Part shown: positions 10,860 through 23,145 of the stretch, piece by piece
Numbering within the stretch: position 1 is the stretch's first letter
How the letters are laid out: each line of letters starts with the position of its first letter
DNA from: Melitaea cinxia
Taxonomy: Eukaryota > Arthropoda > Insecta > Lepidoptera > Nymphalidae
Direction: 5' to 3'
Assembly (NCBI RefSeq): GCF_905220565.1
Contig: NC_059420.1
Coordinates: 744,001-808,000, forward strand
Length of the DNA: 64,000 nucleotides
Position numbers and translations under genes: made by a program
Notes under the pieces: generated by a model
Told to the model about the DNA's origin: nothing
Databases searched by the model: none
What the model saw: the letters and a program-made list of their open reading frames with translations, nothing else

Positions 10860-11280
10860 TTTCTTGAAGTTTCGTGCCAAGTTACGTTCTTGGGCATTTT
10901 TCAAATGTCCAAACCGGTCTCTCTTATTTTGTGACGACTATGGACTATGGAAAATGTCGATTTATAATTTTAAAATAAAGATCCGCTGTTGGGTGGTGCT
11001 TCGATTACTACATGTTTACCGTCTAGTGCTCCTCAACAATTGGGATATTTCCACAGTAGCCAGAAGTCTTCAGCAACAGTTTTTCACATTTCCGTAGTCA
11101 TCTCTGGTAAACCCTCGCTCATTAATTCGTCAACTATAATTTTGCATGTCTCTTTGACAATTTTATTAACTATGGTATGACCTAAATGATAACTAAATGA
11201 AATTTGTCAAATGTGAGTCACCAGTAGTCAGATATCTGAAAAAAAATCATCATCCAGTAATGAAGAAAATCATTTTATGA
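10860..11280 (-). pseudogene. Decayed Harbinger (HARBI1-like) nuclease fragment
   Basis: On the minus strand, FWLLWKYPNC ... GALDGKHVVIEAPPNSGS is readable with stops in between. GALDGKHV and PPNSGS are hallmark residues of the DDE_Tnp_4 nuclease of Harbinger transposons, and the D of LDGKH is the first catalytic residue. Flanking sequence is too decayed to extend the gene or to find terminal repeats. Confidence 0.7.
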
Positions 11281-11596
11281 ACCATAAATAATATTTTAGT
11301 GTCGTTATGAGCAATTTAATTTTTAAATATTGTCGATCTAATTAATATTCTAATCTCGGTTTATTTAAAAATTTCGTACTAGTGGGTGCCCGTGAACTTC
11401 CCCCTAGGTATTTTAGGTCAAGTATTATTTTTGCGTTAACTATTTTATTTATTTATTGGGAAGGCAGCGTATATAACCATTCTTATCCATAATCGCAGTT
11501 TGCAATATTTTATAATAAATATTTTATGTTATAGATTAGGTGATCTGCAAACAAAGATGGACCAATATAAGAGAAAAATGAGTTTGAAAAGTTTGA

Positions 11597-11947
11597 AAAC
11601 TGTCACTGGTCAACAAAGAAGTCACTGCAAAGAAGTACAAGTTTTCTGAACAATTAAGATTTCTCACGGACATTGACAAAGACAGAAATGTTATCAGTAA
11701 CTTTGTAATAAACGAGCGAGTACAATCTACGAGCAACGATTTTATTAATGTCTTCAACGACACCCTGGGAATTAATTTAAACCCAAATAATGTAGGTACC
11801 TTGAAATCTAAAGTAAGCGAATTGAAGCAACTGAGGCAACGAGTTACTCGCCGACGCTGTAATTCGCAACAACAAATCAGTAGTCTAATTCGCAGTCGTT
11901 ATTGTAACACCTGCAATGTCACCAGCTGCATCTTCGGCTGCAAATGA
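11597..11947 (+). pseudogene. Unrecognised ORF fragment, exon-like
   Basis: An open frame of 116 codons with no ATG at its start. It encodes a charged peptide (FSEQLRFLTDIDKDRN ... ELKQLRQRVTRRR) followed by a cysteine-rich end (SRYCNTCNVTSCIFGCK) and TGA. A GTGAGT donor-like motif follows at about 11953, so this may be an internal exon. I do not recognise the family; the Cys-rich tail suggests a metal-binding domain. Confidence 0.35.
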
Positions 11948-13260
11948 ACACGGTGAGTTCAAATGTTTTTTATACAAATAAATATTTACAAGTACTTTTG
12001 AATCGTCGAATGATGTCTAGTTCGGAATGTCATTCCTAACGAGAAGAGCCAACGAGAAACTCGGTTGTTGCTCTTTTTAATCAAAAATTAAAATATTTAT
12101 TATAACACAAGTAACTGCAACTTTTTTTTCAGATACGCAGACAATAAAAAGATGTATGCCCCTAGTTCAGAATCCACTTCAGCTGCTCGAATGAAATATG
12201 TGCTCGAGAACAAAAACAAAAATAGCGAACAAGAGGAACGACATCCTATCGACGCATTTTAAAGTGACTCACGCCTACATTAAAATCATGTTCACCATAT
12301 TATCAATATTTGGCAAAAGGGCAATTTTTAAACTCATACCACTTCCAATTCTAATTAATCTATGCTTTTCTGTTAAATAGTTAACAACAGTACAAAGTAT
12401 TCACAGGTACCCTCTTCAAAACAAAAAAATATTTTCTGTATGTTTTGCGATTATTGCTTTGTTTCGCAGCACATCGCTAAACGATTTTAATTGTAAACTT
12501 AATTTAGTTCTCATATAAGTGAATATTGTATTCTTTTTAATAATAAAGTTACTTTAACCCCTATAGAAACAAATTCAAAATATCAAATTACTCCTGTTGC
12601 GTAACAGGTGTGTGTTCCTATAATATTTGTGTTTAGTTTTATAGAACTTTTAGCCCATGACTATTAAAAACGTCAGATGTGAAAAACAGCAACTTTACAG
12701 GAAAGCGATTCAAAGTGTGAATTGCGTGTATCTTTTTACTTATTTTAAGCAGGATCATGAAATTTTAAAGTAATGCTCTAGAGGCTATTTATGTTTAATA
12801 TTATTACTAGCCGGTATTTAATGTGTAAATATGAGAAAAATCACTTGTTAAATTTTTTAAGGGGTTAAGACTAATAGGTACTGATTTGTCAGAAGTACCA
12901 CAACTAAATAATATATGCATAAAATAAAAAAAATCTCTTCAGCTGATCATTGACTTTGTTATTTGGGAACGTTTTATGAAATAAACAAAAAAATGCAATT
13001 TTGCAGTTCCGACGATGTTAATAGTCACTAGCGCTTTATTTCCCAAGAACATTACAGTTCACTTACGGGCATAATATTGTACATATAGATACTTTATTAA
13101 TTAAACTTTTTAATGTGACGTTCTAACAGATTTCGACTTGTTTTGATTTGATTTAACTTTGTTTTATTTAGTTAAGTGCATTTTACTATAATTTTAGTCT
13201 AAGTAAATTAAAAAAATTAGTGTGTATAAAAGAAATATTGTAGGGACATAATATATAGAA
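11948..13260. other. AT-rich stretch without recognisable genes
   Basis: No coding similarity, terminal repeat or array could be recognised here. The last part may be the 5' flank of the hAT element that follows, but no 8-bp duplication or hAT end was located. Confidence 0.5.
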
Positions 13261-13270
13261 CTAATACAAA

Positions 13271-15390
13271 ATGTTTGCTGCTAGAAAAAGAAGTCCTCTT
13301 TGGAATTATTTTGAACCTGATGGTTCTAAAACATTTAAATGTTGCTACTGGTCTCAAGCGCTGCCGACACCAAATCAAAATATTGGGAATTTGTGGAGAC
13401 ACATGAAGAGAAGAACTTCCCGCTTCCTACTACTTTTAGTTCTAGAGAGGCAGACTCCAACAGTTTTCAATCCTGCACCTCCTGCATCAATTCTGAATCC
13501 TGCACCTCCTCAATCGATGCTGATCATTCTACTGGTGCTGCCACTACCAATAAATATGGTGCCACCAGCATCTGTCAGTATTTAACTGCTGAGTACGCAG
13601 AATTCGCATCCTTCTATGCGAGAATTTACTATTAAACCTCTAGCTCCACGACGTACAGAAGTAATAGACCGGCAACTGATGACCATGATAGCCAAAGAGT
13701 ACCATCCACTACGGTTGGTCGAGGATAAGGAGTTCCGCGAGTTTGTGATGCTTCTGAACCTTTCTTGTCTAACCATTGTATATTGGTGACTACTAAATGA
13801 TATACTTACTTAATCACATACGTTATAATGTATAACAGCTTGTAATTAGGTACTAAACTATTGTAATAAGTTTCCTATCTATGTATGGGTTGTCTGGAAG
13901 AAATGGCTAATTAGCCATAAGTCCGCCCATTGTACTTCACTGTCTGTAACTATCTTTTTGCTTTGTTTGTAATATATTTGTGGTGTACAATAAAGTATAA
14001 ATATAAATAAAAAAATAAAATTAATATAAGCGAAAACTTTTAATTGTCCTTATCACTGTCGTAATTTCATATTATATATGTTTTACTAGCTGTAAGTTTT
14101 CCAAAGTGTTAAATAAATAAATAAACCTTAGTTACTCTTTGCCGACTAGAAAAACTTTATCTGAAAATATACTGTCAAAACAGTATAAAAAGCTTTTGGA
14201 AGTTTCTGAAAAAAAAAGTAGAAGTGGCTTCTGCGGTTTGCATGTCAACGGACGGCTCCATGAACGAAAGTTTTGTTGCTATGACAGCGCACTTCGTGTC
14301 CTACGACGAGGCACAAATTAATTTGGAAACTATGTTGTTGGGCTGTATTGAGTATACTGAACGCCACACGGCAAAAAATTAATGCGATTACCTAAAATCT
14401 AAATCTAGAAGATTAAAAATTATCGAATAAAGTAACTGCAATAGCGAGCGACAACGCGGCAAATATCGTCGCAGCTGTAAAGAAAGGCAACTTGCGCCAT
14501 ATAGCCTGTTTAGCTCACAGCATTAACACAGCCATGCATGTCAGGCCAAAGTCAAAAAAATCGTTGAGTATTTCAAGCGAAGTACGCTGGCACAAAACAA
14601 ATTAAAAGAAATAAAAAAAAGACTTAAATGTCCCTGACCTAAAGCTAAAACAAGACGTTCAGACTCGCTGTAATTCTACATACGAAATGCTGACAAGAAT
14701 ATTAGCAGTAAAAGATGCTGTTGTAGCTACTTTAGCGCTACTTCGCAGTGACCTCGTTCTAAACTCCGAAAACTGGCAAGTGATTGAAGAATCGATACCA
14801 ATCTTAATGATTTTCTATTACGGGACCACAGAAATTTGCACAGAAAAAATGTCACCTTGTCGAAGGTGGCACCATTATTTATTTATTTATTCGTTTTCTT
14901 GTTAAAAATATTAAATGCAAATAATAGTCCTTGCCTTCCCCAAATTCAGAACATAATAGCGACGTTGGACGAACAACTTGTTCGTAGATTCAGACATTTA
15001 GAGTCACACGAGACGTATGCAGAAGCTACGATTTTGAATCCTAGATTCAACAACCGTGGCTTTATACTTGAAATAAATTTTAAAAATGCCTTAATTATGT
15101 ACATTAAAATTTAAAGTAGGACGGAGACTGCAGCAGCAACCACCGAATCCTCAGCCATCTACGTCACATGAAGCTGCAGTACCTCCGGCAGCAACTTCCA
15201 CGCGGTCTATATGGGAAGAGGTCACAGAGAAGTGGCTGCACTTCAACCAGAAAACTCAACTGCTGCAGGCATTGTAGAATTGGACAAATATATGCAGGAA
15301 ACAATCGTGGCGCGGAAAAAAAACCACTAATATGGTTGCTTCAAAGAAAAAATGTATATCATCTGCGGATATACATTTTTTTATAAAATA
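13271..15390 (+). pseudogene. BED-finger hAT transposase, decayed
   Basis: A zBED-type hAT transposase in several frames. It opens with a BED zinc finger (SPLWNYFEPDGSKTFKCCYW ... NLWRHMKR; the second Cys of the finger reads Trp). Then come IDRQLMTMIAKEYHP and EFREFVMLLN, ETMLLGCIEYTERHTAKN, an SDNAAN-type motif (ASDNAANIVAAVKKGN, second catalytic Asp region), TYEMLTRILAVKDAVVA, and LDEQLVRRFRHLE ... TILNPRF near the C-terminal helical region. A foreign LINE 3' end interrupts it at about 13790-14015. The dimerisation tail is missing. Many stops and shifts make it a pseudogene; it belongs to the hAT cut-and-paste family. Confidence 0.8.
13790..14015 (+). mobile_element. 3' end of a LINE or LINE-tailed SINE inside the hAT
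   Basis: Between the two hAT coding blocks lies a non-coding segment containing GGCTAATTAGCCATAAGTCC and TTTGTAATATATTTGTGGTG followed by TACAATAAAGTATAAATA, an AATAAA-bearing 3' end common to insect non-LTR elements. It ends in an A-rich run near 14013. It is 5'-truncated, with no ORF. Confidence 0.55.
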
Positions 15391-15399
15391 GTTAAAAGA

Positions 15400-17005
15400 G
15401 CTGAACCTATGAGCGACATCTGTACCCTACGAGCGGGTATTTTCGAAAGCGGGCTCTACGATGACGGAAAGAAGATCGAGGATGACATCATCGAAATTGG
15501 CGCAGTTATTATTTATTAATGCAAATTCGCATCTATCCGAGGGCTAAAAGTTGTATAGATAAAGAAAAAATAACATGTATATCTACATGATTGTAAATAT
15601 TTTACATTTAAATAATTGTATATAGCCAACGATTTCTAAATACGCCAACCTAAACTACCTTAAGTTTATGATACGCCGTAGTCAGTATTAACATTTTGTT
15701 TTATGGCCGTTTTATTTTATCTTTTTACAATTAAGTGGGCTATCTGGCGTTTAGGTTGACAGTCCTAAGCCTGTCAAGTATGAAGGAAAATTGTTGACTC
15801 AGTGATAGTTAGTAGCAGTGTATCCATATGTAAATCGAGAATAAGCGTATTGCAAAGGTAAAAATGCGGTGTTTTTAGTCAATATTACGGTGGATCGACT
15901 AAAAGTGTACCATGTAAATGACTGTGTAATTTTTGATAGGAAAATAACAACAATGTGAATCCAAATATATTTGCTTTTTTGATAATTAACAAAAAAATAT
16001 ATAAAAAAAATGAAATTCTTCAAAAATCTTCGAAATCAAGACTCTGGCAAACAATTGATCTTGAAACTACTTCTAATAAAACGTTTTCTAGTCGTATCGC
16101 ACATTCAACAACGATATTCATTAAAGACGCTCATTTAGAATATACCTACGTATAAATTACATTTCGTTGCTTCCCTTTAATGTAAATAATATTGTAATAA
16201 TTCGTAAGTAAGTTATATATTTTTATGTAAAAAACTAATATAACGATTCTTCAATTATCAATTATTAAAAAAAAAAAAACATCTTCAATTAATATACTAA
16301 AGCAAACATACCAAATAATTTATTTTCTATTTTAAAACCCTCTGAAAAATAAAAACTAATAAAAATAATGTGACTGATTTTTAAATTGTATTATTGTGGT
16401 TTATTTAAAATAAAATACTATTACTTTTATCACTATATTTTATTAGTGTGCAAATAAAGTTATTATTATTATTATTATTAAATATATTATCTAGTTATGA
16501 GCTAGTTATAAACATGTCTCTCTGTATTCCGGCTATATATTTTTTATGACAAGGACAACACTTTGTGCTGCGTTCAGGAGGACATTGTAAAGCTGCGTTC
16601 GCTATCGCTACATCTTTCCCCTTTTAAAAAAAATTATATAAACTAATTAACTGTATACATGACTATTACCTATGACCCTATTTATTTAAAGAAATATTCA
16701 ACTTTTCTTCCCCTTTTACAAAAGAAAATATATATGTATACTTTGTTATTTCATAAATGACAAATCTAATTATTTTATACTACAATACAAGAGAGAGAAA
16801 AAAACATTATTATAGCTCCCAATTTCTATTGATCACCATTAATATGTCAATCAATAATGTGATTATTGATTGACAAGTTGATTGTATGTGTATTTACACT
16901 CAACAAAGTTCTATTTAGGTACTTACTTATTACTAATTACAGAAAAGAAAAAAAAACTAATTATAATTGACACTGCCCCAAATGTTCTTTTCTTTACTTA
17001 ATTAA
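15400..17005. other. Non-coding AT-rich stretch with a TTA microsatellite
   Basis: No gene recognised. A (TTA)n/(ATT)n microsatellite lies near 16457-16481, and the palindrome-like TCAATCAATAATGTGATTATTGATTGA near 16850-16876 could be an element end, but no partner was found. Confidence 0.5.
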
Positions 17006-17454
17006 AGTTTTATATGACTATGTTTTTCAGATCACACAAGGACAATACATTACACTGTGCCCCTGTGTCACACTTAAACTTAATTTTTTTATTTTCTACG
17101 GGTAATATCACTGACCACTCTTTAATTTTATTAATATTTAATGAATGCACTTTAGCTAGTCATAGATCATTCTCATTACCGTTTGACATATTGTCAATGT
17201 CAATAGACTGACATTTCTTTTTAAATTTACACCCCACACTGAAGTGGTTAAGTTTTTTACAGAACGAACATGTTTTGCCATAGGCTGGGCATGACCTAAG
17301 GCCATGTTGAGTATTACATTTTAACTCTTTCAGTCACGCTTTTACATTGACATTAGTTTGTTCATTTATATTTTAGTTTTAGCATCATTTATCACTAAAA
17401 TTTCACAGAAAGTAGGAAATAAAAATTTAGGTATTAAGGCTTTCGAGGAATGAG

Positions 17455-17475
17455 GTGGTTAGTGACACTAACCAC
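17455..17475. promoter_or_regulatory. Subterminal palindrome, piggyBac 3' side
   Basis: GTGGTTAGT and ACTAACCAC arms separated by three bases, about 130 bp from the element end. Candidate transposase binding site (inference from position and recurrence). Confidence 0.5.
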
Positions 17476-17576
17476 CATGACTATTGATACAAATAAAATA
17501 ATGATAAATTATGTATATTATTTATTGATATTACAAGTTATAATGAACTTTCCCACCGGCAAAACTAACCAAAAAA

Positions 17577-19376
17577 TTATTTATTATGAAAATCTGAAAA
17601 ACATGTTTTTCCTTTGCGTAGGCAAAGGGGCACTTTACATGTATTGCACTGCCATATAGTACGCACTGGAGATATTTTAGTGCTACATTTGCAACATCTT
17701 CTCGAAGTGCTTCTCTCAGGTTGATGACGACTGCATTCTAGACGAATTTCCTCAGGAACTGTAGGCTTGTGACGTTTTATAAATGCAGGTCCTGGCGAAG
17801 AGGCCGCAGAAGAACGGTTGCTGTTTACTGAGTCGGGCCTTCGTTTGTCTTTGACATATGCTGGCGCTAATAGACCCTGGTATACGCTTCGTCTAAACTC
17901 TTTCAAAGTCAATGTGCTTAGGTCCGGACGTGAAGAAGACTGCAGTTCTTTATAAATTAAAAAGGCATTGACAACACACCAATCGAGGAAATGAAAAAAA
18001 ATCCTATGCCACCACTTATGAGATTTTCTGTCAATAGCATAACTACTTTTTAGTTGATCGAATTTGTCGACAAAATTCATATTGGCGTTGTAGTCTTTCA
18101 CGGCTTCAGGACAAGAGACTTCAACAATGGTACCATCGCGCTCTCTGCGGTTAACTTTTCCGACATTTTTGGGATCATGATAGTTTGACAAAATAAATAC
18201 GGATCTCTTGTCTTTCTATTTCACTAAACTTACTTTTGTATCACTGCTCCGGTAATCATGTTCCCCTCTACGTAAATGCTTGTCTTCTTTTAGGGTTGGC
18301 AAAAACTTTCTGTTTGAATTCACCGTTCCACAGGCGAAAATTTTGTCCTGTTGTAATTTTACTTGTAAAGGGTAACTGTTGAAATAATTGTCAATATAGA
18401 CTTTATAATTTTTGTCTTTTAAATTTTTGCGAAAATTTCTGACAACTTTACCACCTAAGTCAGTTTCAACGTTAGTACCATGCTTGCCTGTGTAAATATC
18501 AAAATCTAGGCAATAACCTGACTGTGCACACATCATCCAAACCTTGTACCCTCGTTTAGTCGGTTTTTTTGGCATGTATTGTCTCAAATATTTTCTGCCT
18601 TTGAATTTGATCATGCTTTCATCAATCGCAATTCTTTCTGATGGCTTGTAGTTTTTTTGAAAATTAAATAGTAGAATATTGAGTAGAGGTCTAATTTTAT
18701 AAAGTTTGTCAAAATCTGGGAAATTTCTATTGGGCATTACACTATTGTCATTTACGTGCAAGTAATTCAAAAGCCAACTGAATCTATTGAAGCTCATAAA
18801 CTGCGAAACATAGCTGTCATGCAAATCAGGTGCTGAAGACCAGTAATCTCGGTAGCTCGGCGATTTTTTTATACCCATCACCAAATTCAAAGCAATGAAA
18901 ACATCAAGTTCTTCTGTTGTGGTGGATGTATAAGGTTTTCCGGATTTAGTAGCGTAAAGGTTACTTTGAAAACATAAAATATCTTGTAAATGCTCTGTCC
19001 AAAAAAGGCGAAACAGCCAGAGAGGTGTAACATTCTCCATGCTAAGACTTTCAGAAAACTCACTGGGTATGTCCATCCTATAATTCTTCTTCCATTTTGG
19101 AGCTTTTGTAGTCGGTCTGTTTGAATCTACGGTGTTAGGCTCTGTAGAATCAGGATCCCGGCGTGCTAAGCTAGACAAAAGGAGATCATCATCGCAATCG
19201 AAGTCGTCATAATCGGTTACTCGAACTTCTTCAATCAAATCGCCTAACACCAGTGGATTTGGCTGACCTTCTGTATCTTCTTCGTCATCCTCGTCGCTGC
19301 AAATACTTTCGCTACCTGAAGGAATGTCTTCCAACAAGTATTCTGCGATTTCTCTATCGTTTAGCTGACGCGGCAT
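17577..19376 (-). pseudogene. piggyBac transposase with one amber codon
   Basis: A 599-residue piggyBac transposase in a single frame. It begins MPRQLNDREIAEYLL with an acidic N-terminus, has catalytic residues at D252 (IAIDESMIKF), D329 (VYIDNYFNSY) and D437 (NFVDKFDQ), and ends in a C-terminal cross-brace finger (CCKCSTKI ... CNTCKVPLC). The only visible lesion is TAG at 18216-18218 (codon 387) in VSLVK*KDKRSV, where Trp is likely ancestral because TGG to TAG is one change. I chose the Met at 19376 because MPRQL matches starts of related transposases; an in-frame ATG nine codons upstream is also possible. Non-functional unless read through. Confidence 0.88.
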
Positions 19377-19449
19377 ACTGTAATAAATTCGAAAAAAACA
19401 CATGCATAAGTTTCGTGTAGATTATGACCATAAATCATCAACAGTCACG

Positions 19450-19469
19450 GTGGTTAGTTTACTAACCAC
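19450..19469. promoter_or_regulatory. Subterminal palindrome, piggyBac 5' side (inner)
   Basis: GTGGTTAGT-TT-ACTAACCAC, a near-perfect hairpin sequence just upstream of the transposase start; same motif family as the other two in this element. Confidence 0.5.
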
Positions 19470-19788
19470 TGAATTTTCGTTGTGAAAACACAACGAAATC
19501 ACAAAAGTAATAGTACTTTAATGATAACACGTATAAAATAAATACATGCGAATACATTGAATAAAAAACATTAAAGAAAAAAGCTTACTTACCTTTTTTA
19601 CAGTTATTTTTATTATACACGCGAATAAAAGTAGGCTGACGCAATATTCAATTCAACACAAATGAACTGTCATTAATTCAATATACTGTCAATCGGTCAC
19701 ATCTTGTCAATCATGGTTCAAACTTTTATAATCGTTCAACAGATTGTCGCTAGATAGCATTGATTTTAATTTAAAAATTCCGTAAGAG

Positions 19789-19809
19789 GTGGTTAGTGAC
19801 ACAAACCAC
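19789..19809. promoter_or_regulatory. Subterminal palindrome, piggyBac 5' side (outer)
   Basis: GTGGTTAGTGACACAAACCAC, 14 bp from the element end; a slightly diverged copy of the 17455-17475 motif. Confidence 0.5.
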
Positions 19810-20413
19810 CAAGACTGAAAGAGTTAAACATTTGTAAACGTTATTTTTATACTTATCTTGGTTAACTGTATTTAACTTGTTTAAATGCATCTTTCGACCA
19901 CCTGCACCGCCTGGCTTGCTCTGCACCGCATCAACCGCCACGGATGGCCTCGACATCAGCTTTATATGTAGCTCCAATAGTTCAGACGACCTGCAGATGT
20001 CTACCGCTTTCTCCAGCGTTAAATCTTTTACTTCTAGTAGCCTTTGCTGCAATTTTTTTACGTGTAGTCCAATCACAATTTTATCCCGCAGAATTTCGTT
20101 ACATAAATAATTTCAATTTTAGGCTTAGGGGGTTTTGTTTTTAATTTAAGGACTTTTGTTAAAAGATTTAGGTAACAGTTTTTTCAAGAGCTGGCAACGC
20201 TGGCATAAGTACGTCGCTCTTGTTCTAGGATGAAGTAAAACTGTAAGGAATGAACATCAGAGATTCTGTTGGTCACAACTGTCACAAGGAAAAGTTGCGA
20301 CCAACAAATCAGTTGAGACCGATATTTACTTCGTGAATTTATATGATTTAAGTGACTTACAGTTATTTAAGTAGTGAAACTAAGACGTAGTTGAGTGTTG
20401 TATGAGACTTATC

Positions 20414-20927
20414 ATGGTAATATTTTATATAATCGGCTGTAAAAGCCGTACTGAGGAGAAATTACGAGACATAACCTTTCATACGAAAGTACAATTTTTT
20501 TTGATAAAAAATACCTTCTTAAGCAAAAATATTAATAGAATGAGAGTCGTAGCATATAAACAAGTTATTATAAATAGAAATAATGTATGAAAACGGCATT
20601 TATCAACATAATAATAAATATATTAACCAACCAAAGTAAGTGGTAAGGTTAATTTATCATCCTCGAAACTAACGTCAGGCTGGTTCGCCATCTTTAACTT
20701 CTTTATAATTTGATCAGGTTATGGATTATTTAGGTATGCTAGCTAGGATACTGATCAATTACCCTAAAATTGGGGTATTTTTTAATTCAATTTTAAATTT
20801 CATATACTAATGAAACTGTTGTTACAGATTTCCAAAGGACTCTGCAATTCGTCAATTATGGATTCGTGCCACTGGGAGACAAAACTGGCAACCAACCAAA
20901 CATACTCGGATATGCTTGACATTTTAA
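20414..20927 (+). pseudogene. THAP zinc-finger remnant in two exons
   Basis: Exon-like block 20414-20488 encodes IGCKSRTEEKLRDITFH and ends at AAA|GTACAA. After an AT-rich gap, an acceptor TGTTACAG at 20820-20827 precedes FPKDSAIRQLWIRATGRQNW and ..PTKHTRIC. Spacing and residues (Cys, FPKD, W, W, P, C) match the THAP domain of DNA-binding proteins and P-element transposases. The first zinc Cys appears as Tyr and the final CxxH is lost (ICLTF then stop), and exon phases do not join cleanly. It is either a decayed host THAP gene or a P-element relic. No transposase core follows. Confidence 0.55.
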
Positions 20928-20929
20928 AC

Positions 20930-21545
20930 AAAGTTGTTAAATCAATAAGTTAAAAATATTTGAATATTCGTATTCATTATGCAACAAAATATTTTACAAA
21001 CAAAATTGACAACATAAGAAATATGTACCCAAATTAATTAGATTCAAAGGACAATAAAAACTTAAATTTGGAATTACTTGTTTCATTTTTTTTTTTCATG
21101 AAATCATACTAAAGTAGTTCCGTTCAACTCGCAGGTTCGACTAAAAGTTATACAGAAAATTTTTTCAGGCCACATCGTCCAAAATATTACTGTCGTATTT
21201 CATGCGAACATCAAAACTCAAAAGCAGAATGAAATAAAATGATTAAAAATCGAAAAACCCACCTATGTTTTAACGTACCATCGAAACTGAAGAGAAAAAC
21301 AAAGGCGATTTTAACAGTATGTACTTTATGTTTGTCACTTTCGAGTGTACGCGTTTAGCAAATCTAGAGCGTACTTGATCCTAGCTCTTATTAAACCTAC
21401 CTATCTATTTCTTCCTATGTAATATGTTACTTGTATTTCTTTCTATGTAATATGTCACTCACTAACCCTTAAACAGGCCCCGAAGAACTGCTGTAAGAAA
21501 TAAAGTGTTATATATGGATTTAGGCTTTGAATAGCGGCCTGTATG
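20930..21545. other. Non-coding stretch
   Basis: No gene recognised. A short tandem duplication (TATTTCTTYCTATGTAATAT repeated at about 21408-21460) is the only structure seen. Confidence 0.45.
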
Positions 21546-21548
21546 ATT

Positions 21549-23145
21549 CCTTATTTATTTATTTATTTATTTAAACTTTATTACACAACTCCAAAAAAAG
21601 AAAAAACAACATAACAACACATCAACATAACACGTTGCGCAAAAGGCGGACTTAAGGCCGTACAGCCTTATCTACCAGTCAACCTTAAGGCGTAAAAAAT
21701 AGTAAAAGTAAGTGTTAAGGTAGGACTATAAAACAATACAAGCAAAATAAACATACGCATATAAATACATAAATATACTTATATATATACATATATACAT
21801 ACTACAAACAAAATATATAAAAAAAAAGAGAAAAAAAAATACGTTCAAACAAAAGTAAACACACGAAGAAATGTCATGACATGAAGTTATATTTAGTGTA
21901 AGCCTAAGATGAGGAGAGTAAAAAGATAAATAAGGAGGGGCTATTGACAGAGTTTTTTTAGGTACCACTTTTTAACCTGGGTTTTAAAAGAAAGTTGAGA
22001 AGGAGAGTTCCTGATGTTGACCGGTAACTCATTCCACAGTCTGATGGCATTAACTGTAAAAGAATTAGACACAAAACCAGATTTATGAGAAGGTATGCAT
22101 AGAGTAAGGTTAAGAGAAGAACGAAGATCCCTAGAATGAGTGTTAGAGAGAAAATTAAATTTAGATTTTAAATAAGAAGGAGCAAAAGGGTTGGAAATTA
22201 CAGAATAGAGGGTACAGAGAATTCTCAATTTTCGCCTTTCTTTAATCGGCAGCCATTGCAGTTGAGACCGGTAGGACGAAATATGGTCGTATTTGCGCAG
22301 CCCATAAATGAAGCGAATGCAAGTATTTTGCAGTCTTTACAGCTTGATCAGGAGCTCCTCGCTTAAGTCAGGGTAGCAAGCATCGCCGTAATCAATAATA
22401 GGTAAAAGAAAACAATTTACTAAATCAATCTTGGCCTTCGCGGGAAGAAAATTTTTAAAGCGCAAGATAGAATGAAAGAATGCATAAAACCTGCGAGATA
22501 TCTCACGAACCTGATCTGCCCAACTGAGAGAGCAATCCAAAGTCACACCCAAATCCTTAACCTTAGAGGAAAACGGGATAACCACGTTATTGAAAAAGAG
22601 AGGTGATGTAGGTTGTTGAATTTTTGATAGTTGACGAGAACTCCCAACAATCATAGCCTGACATTTAGAGGGATTGACATTAATTCCAAAATTTTTGGTC
22701 CAGACCGAGATACGCGAAAGATCATCATTAAGCTTAGCAATGGTATCATCAAGACGGTCGATGCTAGTTTGTGCATAAAGCTGCAAGTCATCAGCGTAAA
22801 GGTGGTACTGACAGGAAAGTATAGAAGTAATAGAATTAATGAATAGTAAGAATAGTAGTGGGGAGAGAATTCCACCCTGAGGAACGCCCGCAGCAACGTC
22901 GCACCAATCAGAACGCTTAGAGCCAATGCATATCGCTTGCTTGCGTCCCCAAAGATATGAAGAAAACCACTGAAGAGCAACGTCAGAGATGTTAATTCGA
23001 GATATTAGAGCGAGTAACAAATCGTGATCCACCGCGTTAAAAGCGTTACTAAAATCTATAAGTGTTAGAATTGTCACTGTCCTTATCAATACACTCTGAA
23101 AAAAAACACTGAAAGTCCTGAAAAAAAATGTGGGAAAACATAATC
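21549..23145 (-). mobile_element. 5'-truncated CR1/L2-like LINE
   Basis: The minus-strand element ends at its 3' side in a TAAATAAATAAATAAATAAG tail (plus-strand 21549-21575). The 3' UTR runs from about 21575 to 21940. The 5' end breaks inside the RT domain near 23145. CR1/L2-clade elements typically have such short-repeat tails. Confidence 0.75.
21941..23080 (-). pseudogene. LINE reverse transcriptase, C-terminal part, one stop
   Basis: RT palm motifs are present: TLIDFSNAFNAVDHDLL (motif A), GVPQGGILSPLLF (motif B) and HLYADDLQLY (catalytic YADD, motif C), then thumb-like KVKDLGVTLDCSLSW and the C-terminal SFTVNAIRLWNELPVNIR. One frame covers the whole stretch; a single TAA at 22337-22339 lies in IKL*RLQN, where Gln (CAA) is the likely original. 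The fingers region and endonuclease are lost by 5' truncation. Residues upstream of TVTILTLIDF are probably not part of the protein. Confidence 0.85.

Larger units (their letters stand above)
17325..19823 (-). mobile_element. Complete piggyBac element (2499 bp) in Gypsy gag
   Basis: Direct TTAA duplications (17321-17324 and 19824-19827) flank 11-bp perfect inverted repeats CTCTTTCAGTC / GACTGAAAGAG. Subterminal palindromes of the form GTGGTTAGT...ACTAACCAC occur on both sides. Transposase is encoded inside on the minus strand. The insertion point lies within Gypsy gag. Confidence 0.92.
17010..20105 (-). pseudogene. Gypsy gag/protease fragment, split by a piggyBac
   Basis: Two minus-strand pieces of one Gypsy-type element. 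The right piece (19828-20105) is a gag segment (LRDKIVIGLHVKKLQQRLLE ... DICRSSELLE). The left piece (17010-17320) carries zinc knuckles (CPAYGKTCSFCKKLNHFSVGC) and an aspartic protease start (KFKCDTGAQCNVLSL). Between them sits a complete piggyBac flanked by TTAA. With one TTAA removed the two pieces are in the same frame and the first zinc knuckle becomes complete. RT, RNase H and integrase are not present. Both outer ends are truncated. Confidence 0.8.

Noticed and set aside
13339..13635. Alternative-frame ORF over the hAT BED finger
   Set aside because: A shadow frame; the BED finger residues are in the other frame.
15400..15530. ORF-like stretch after the hAT (MSDICTLRAGIFESGLYDDG)
   Set aside because: Looks superficially like a hAT C-terminus but lacks the conserved dimerisation residues; too short to call.
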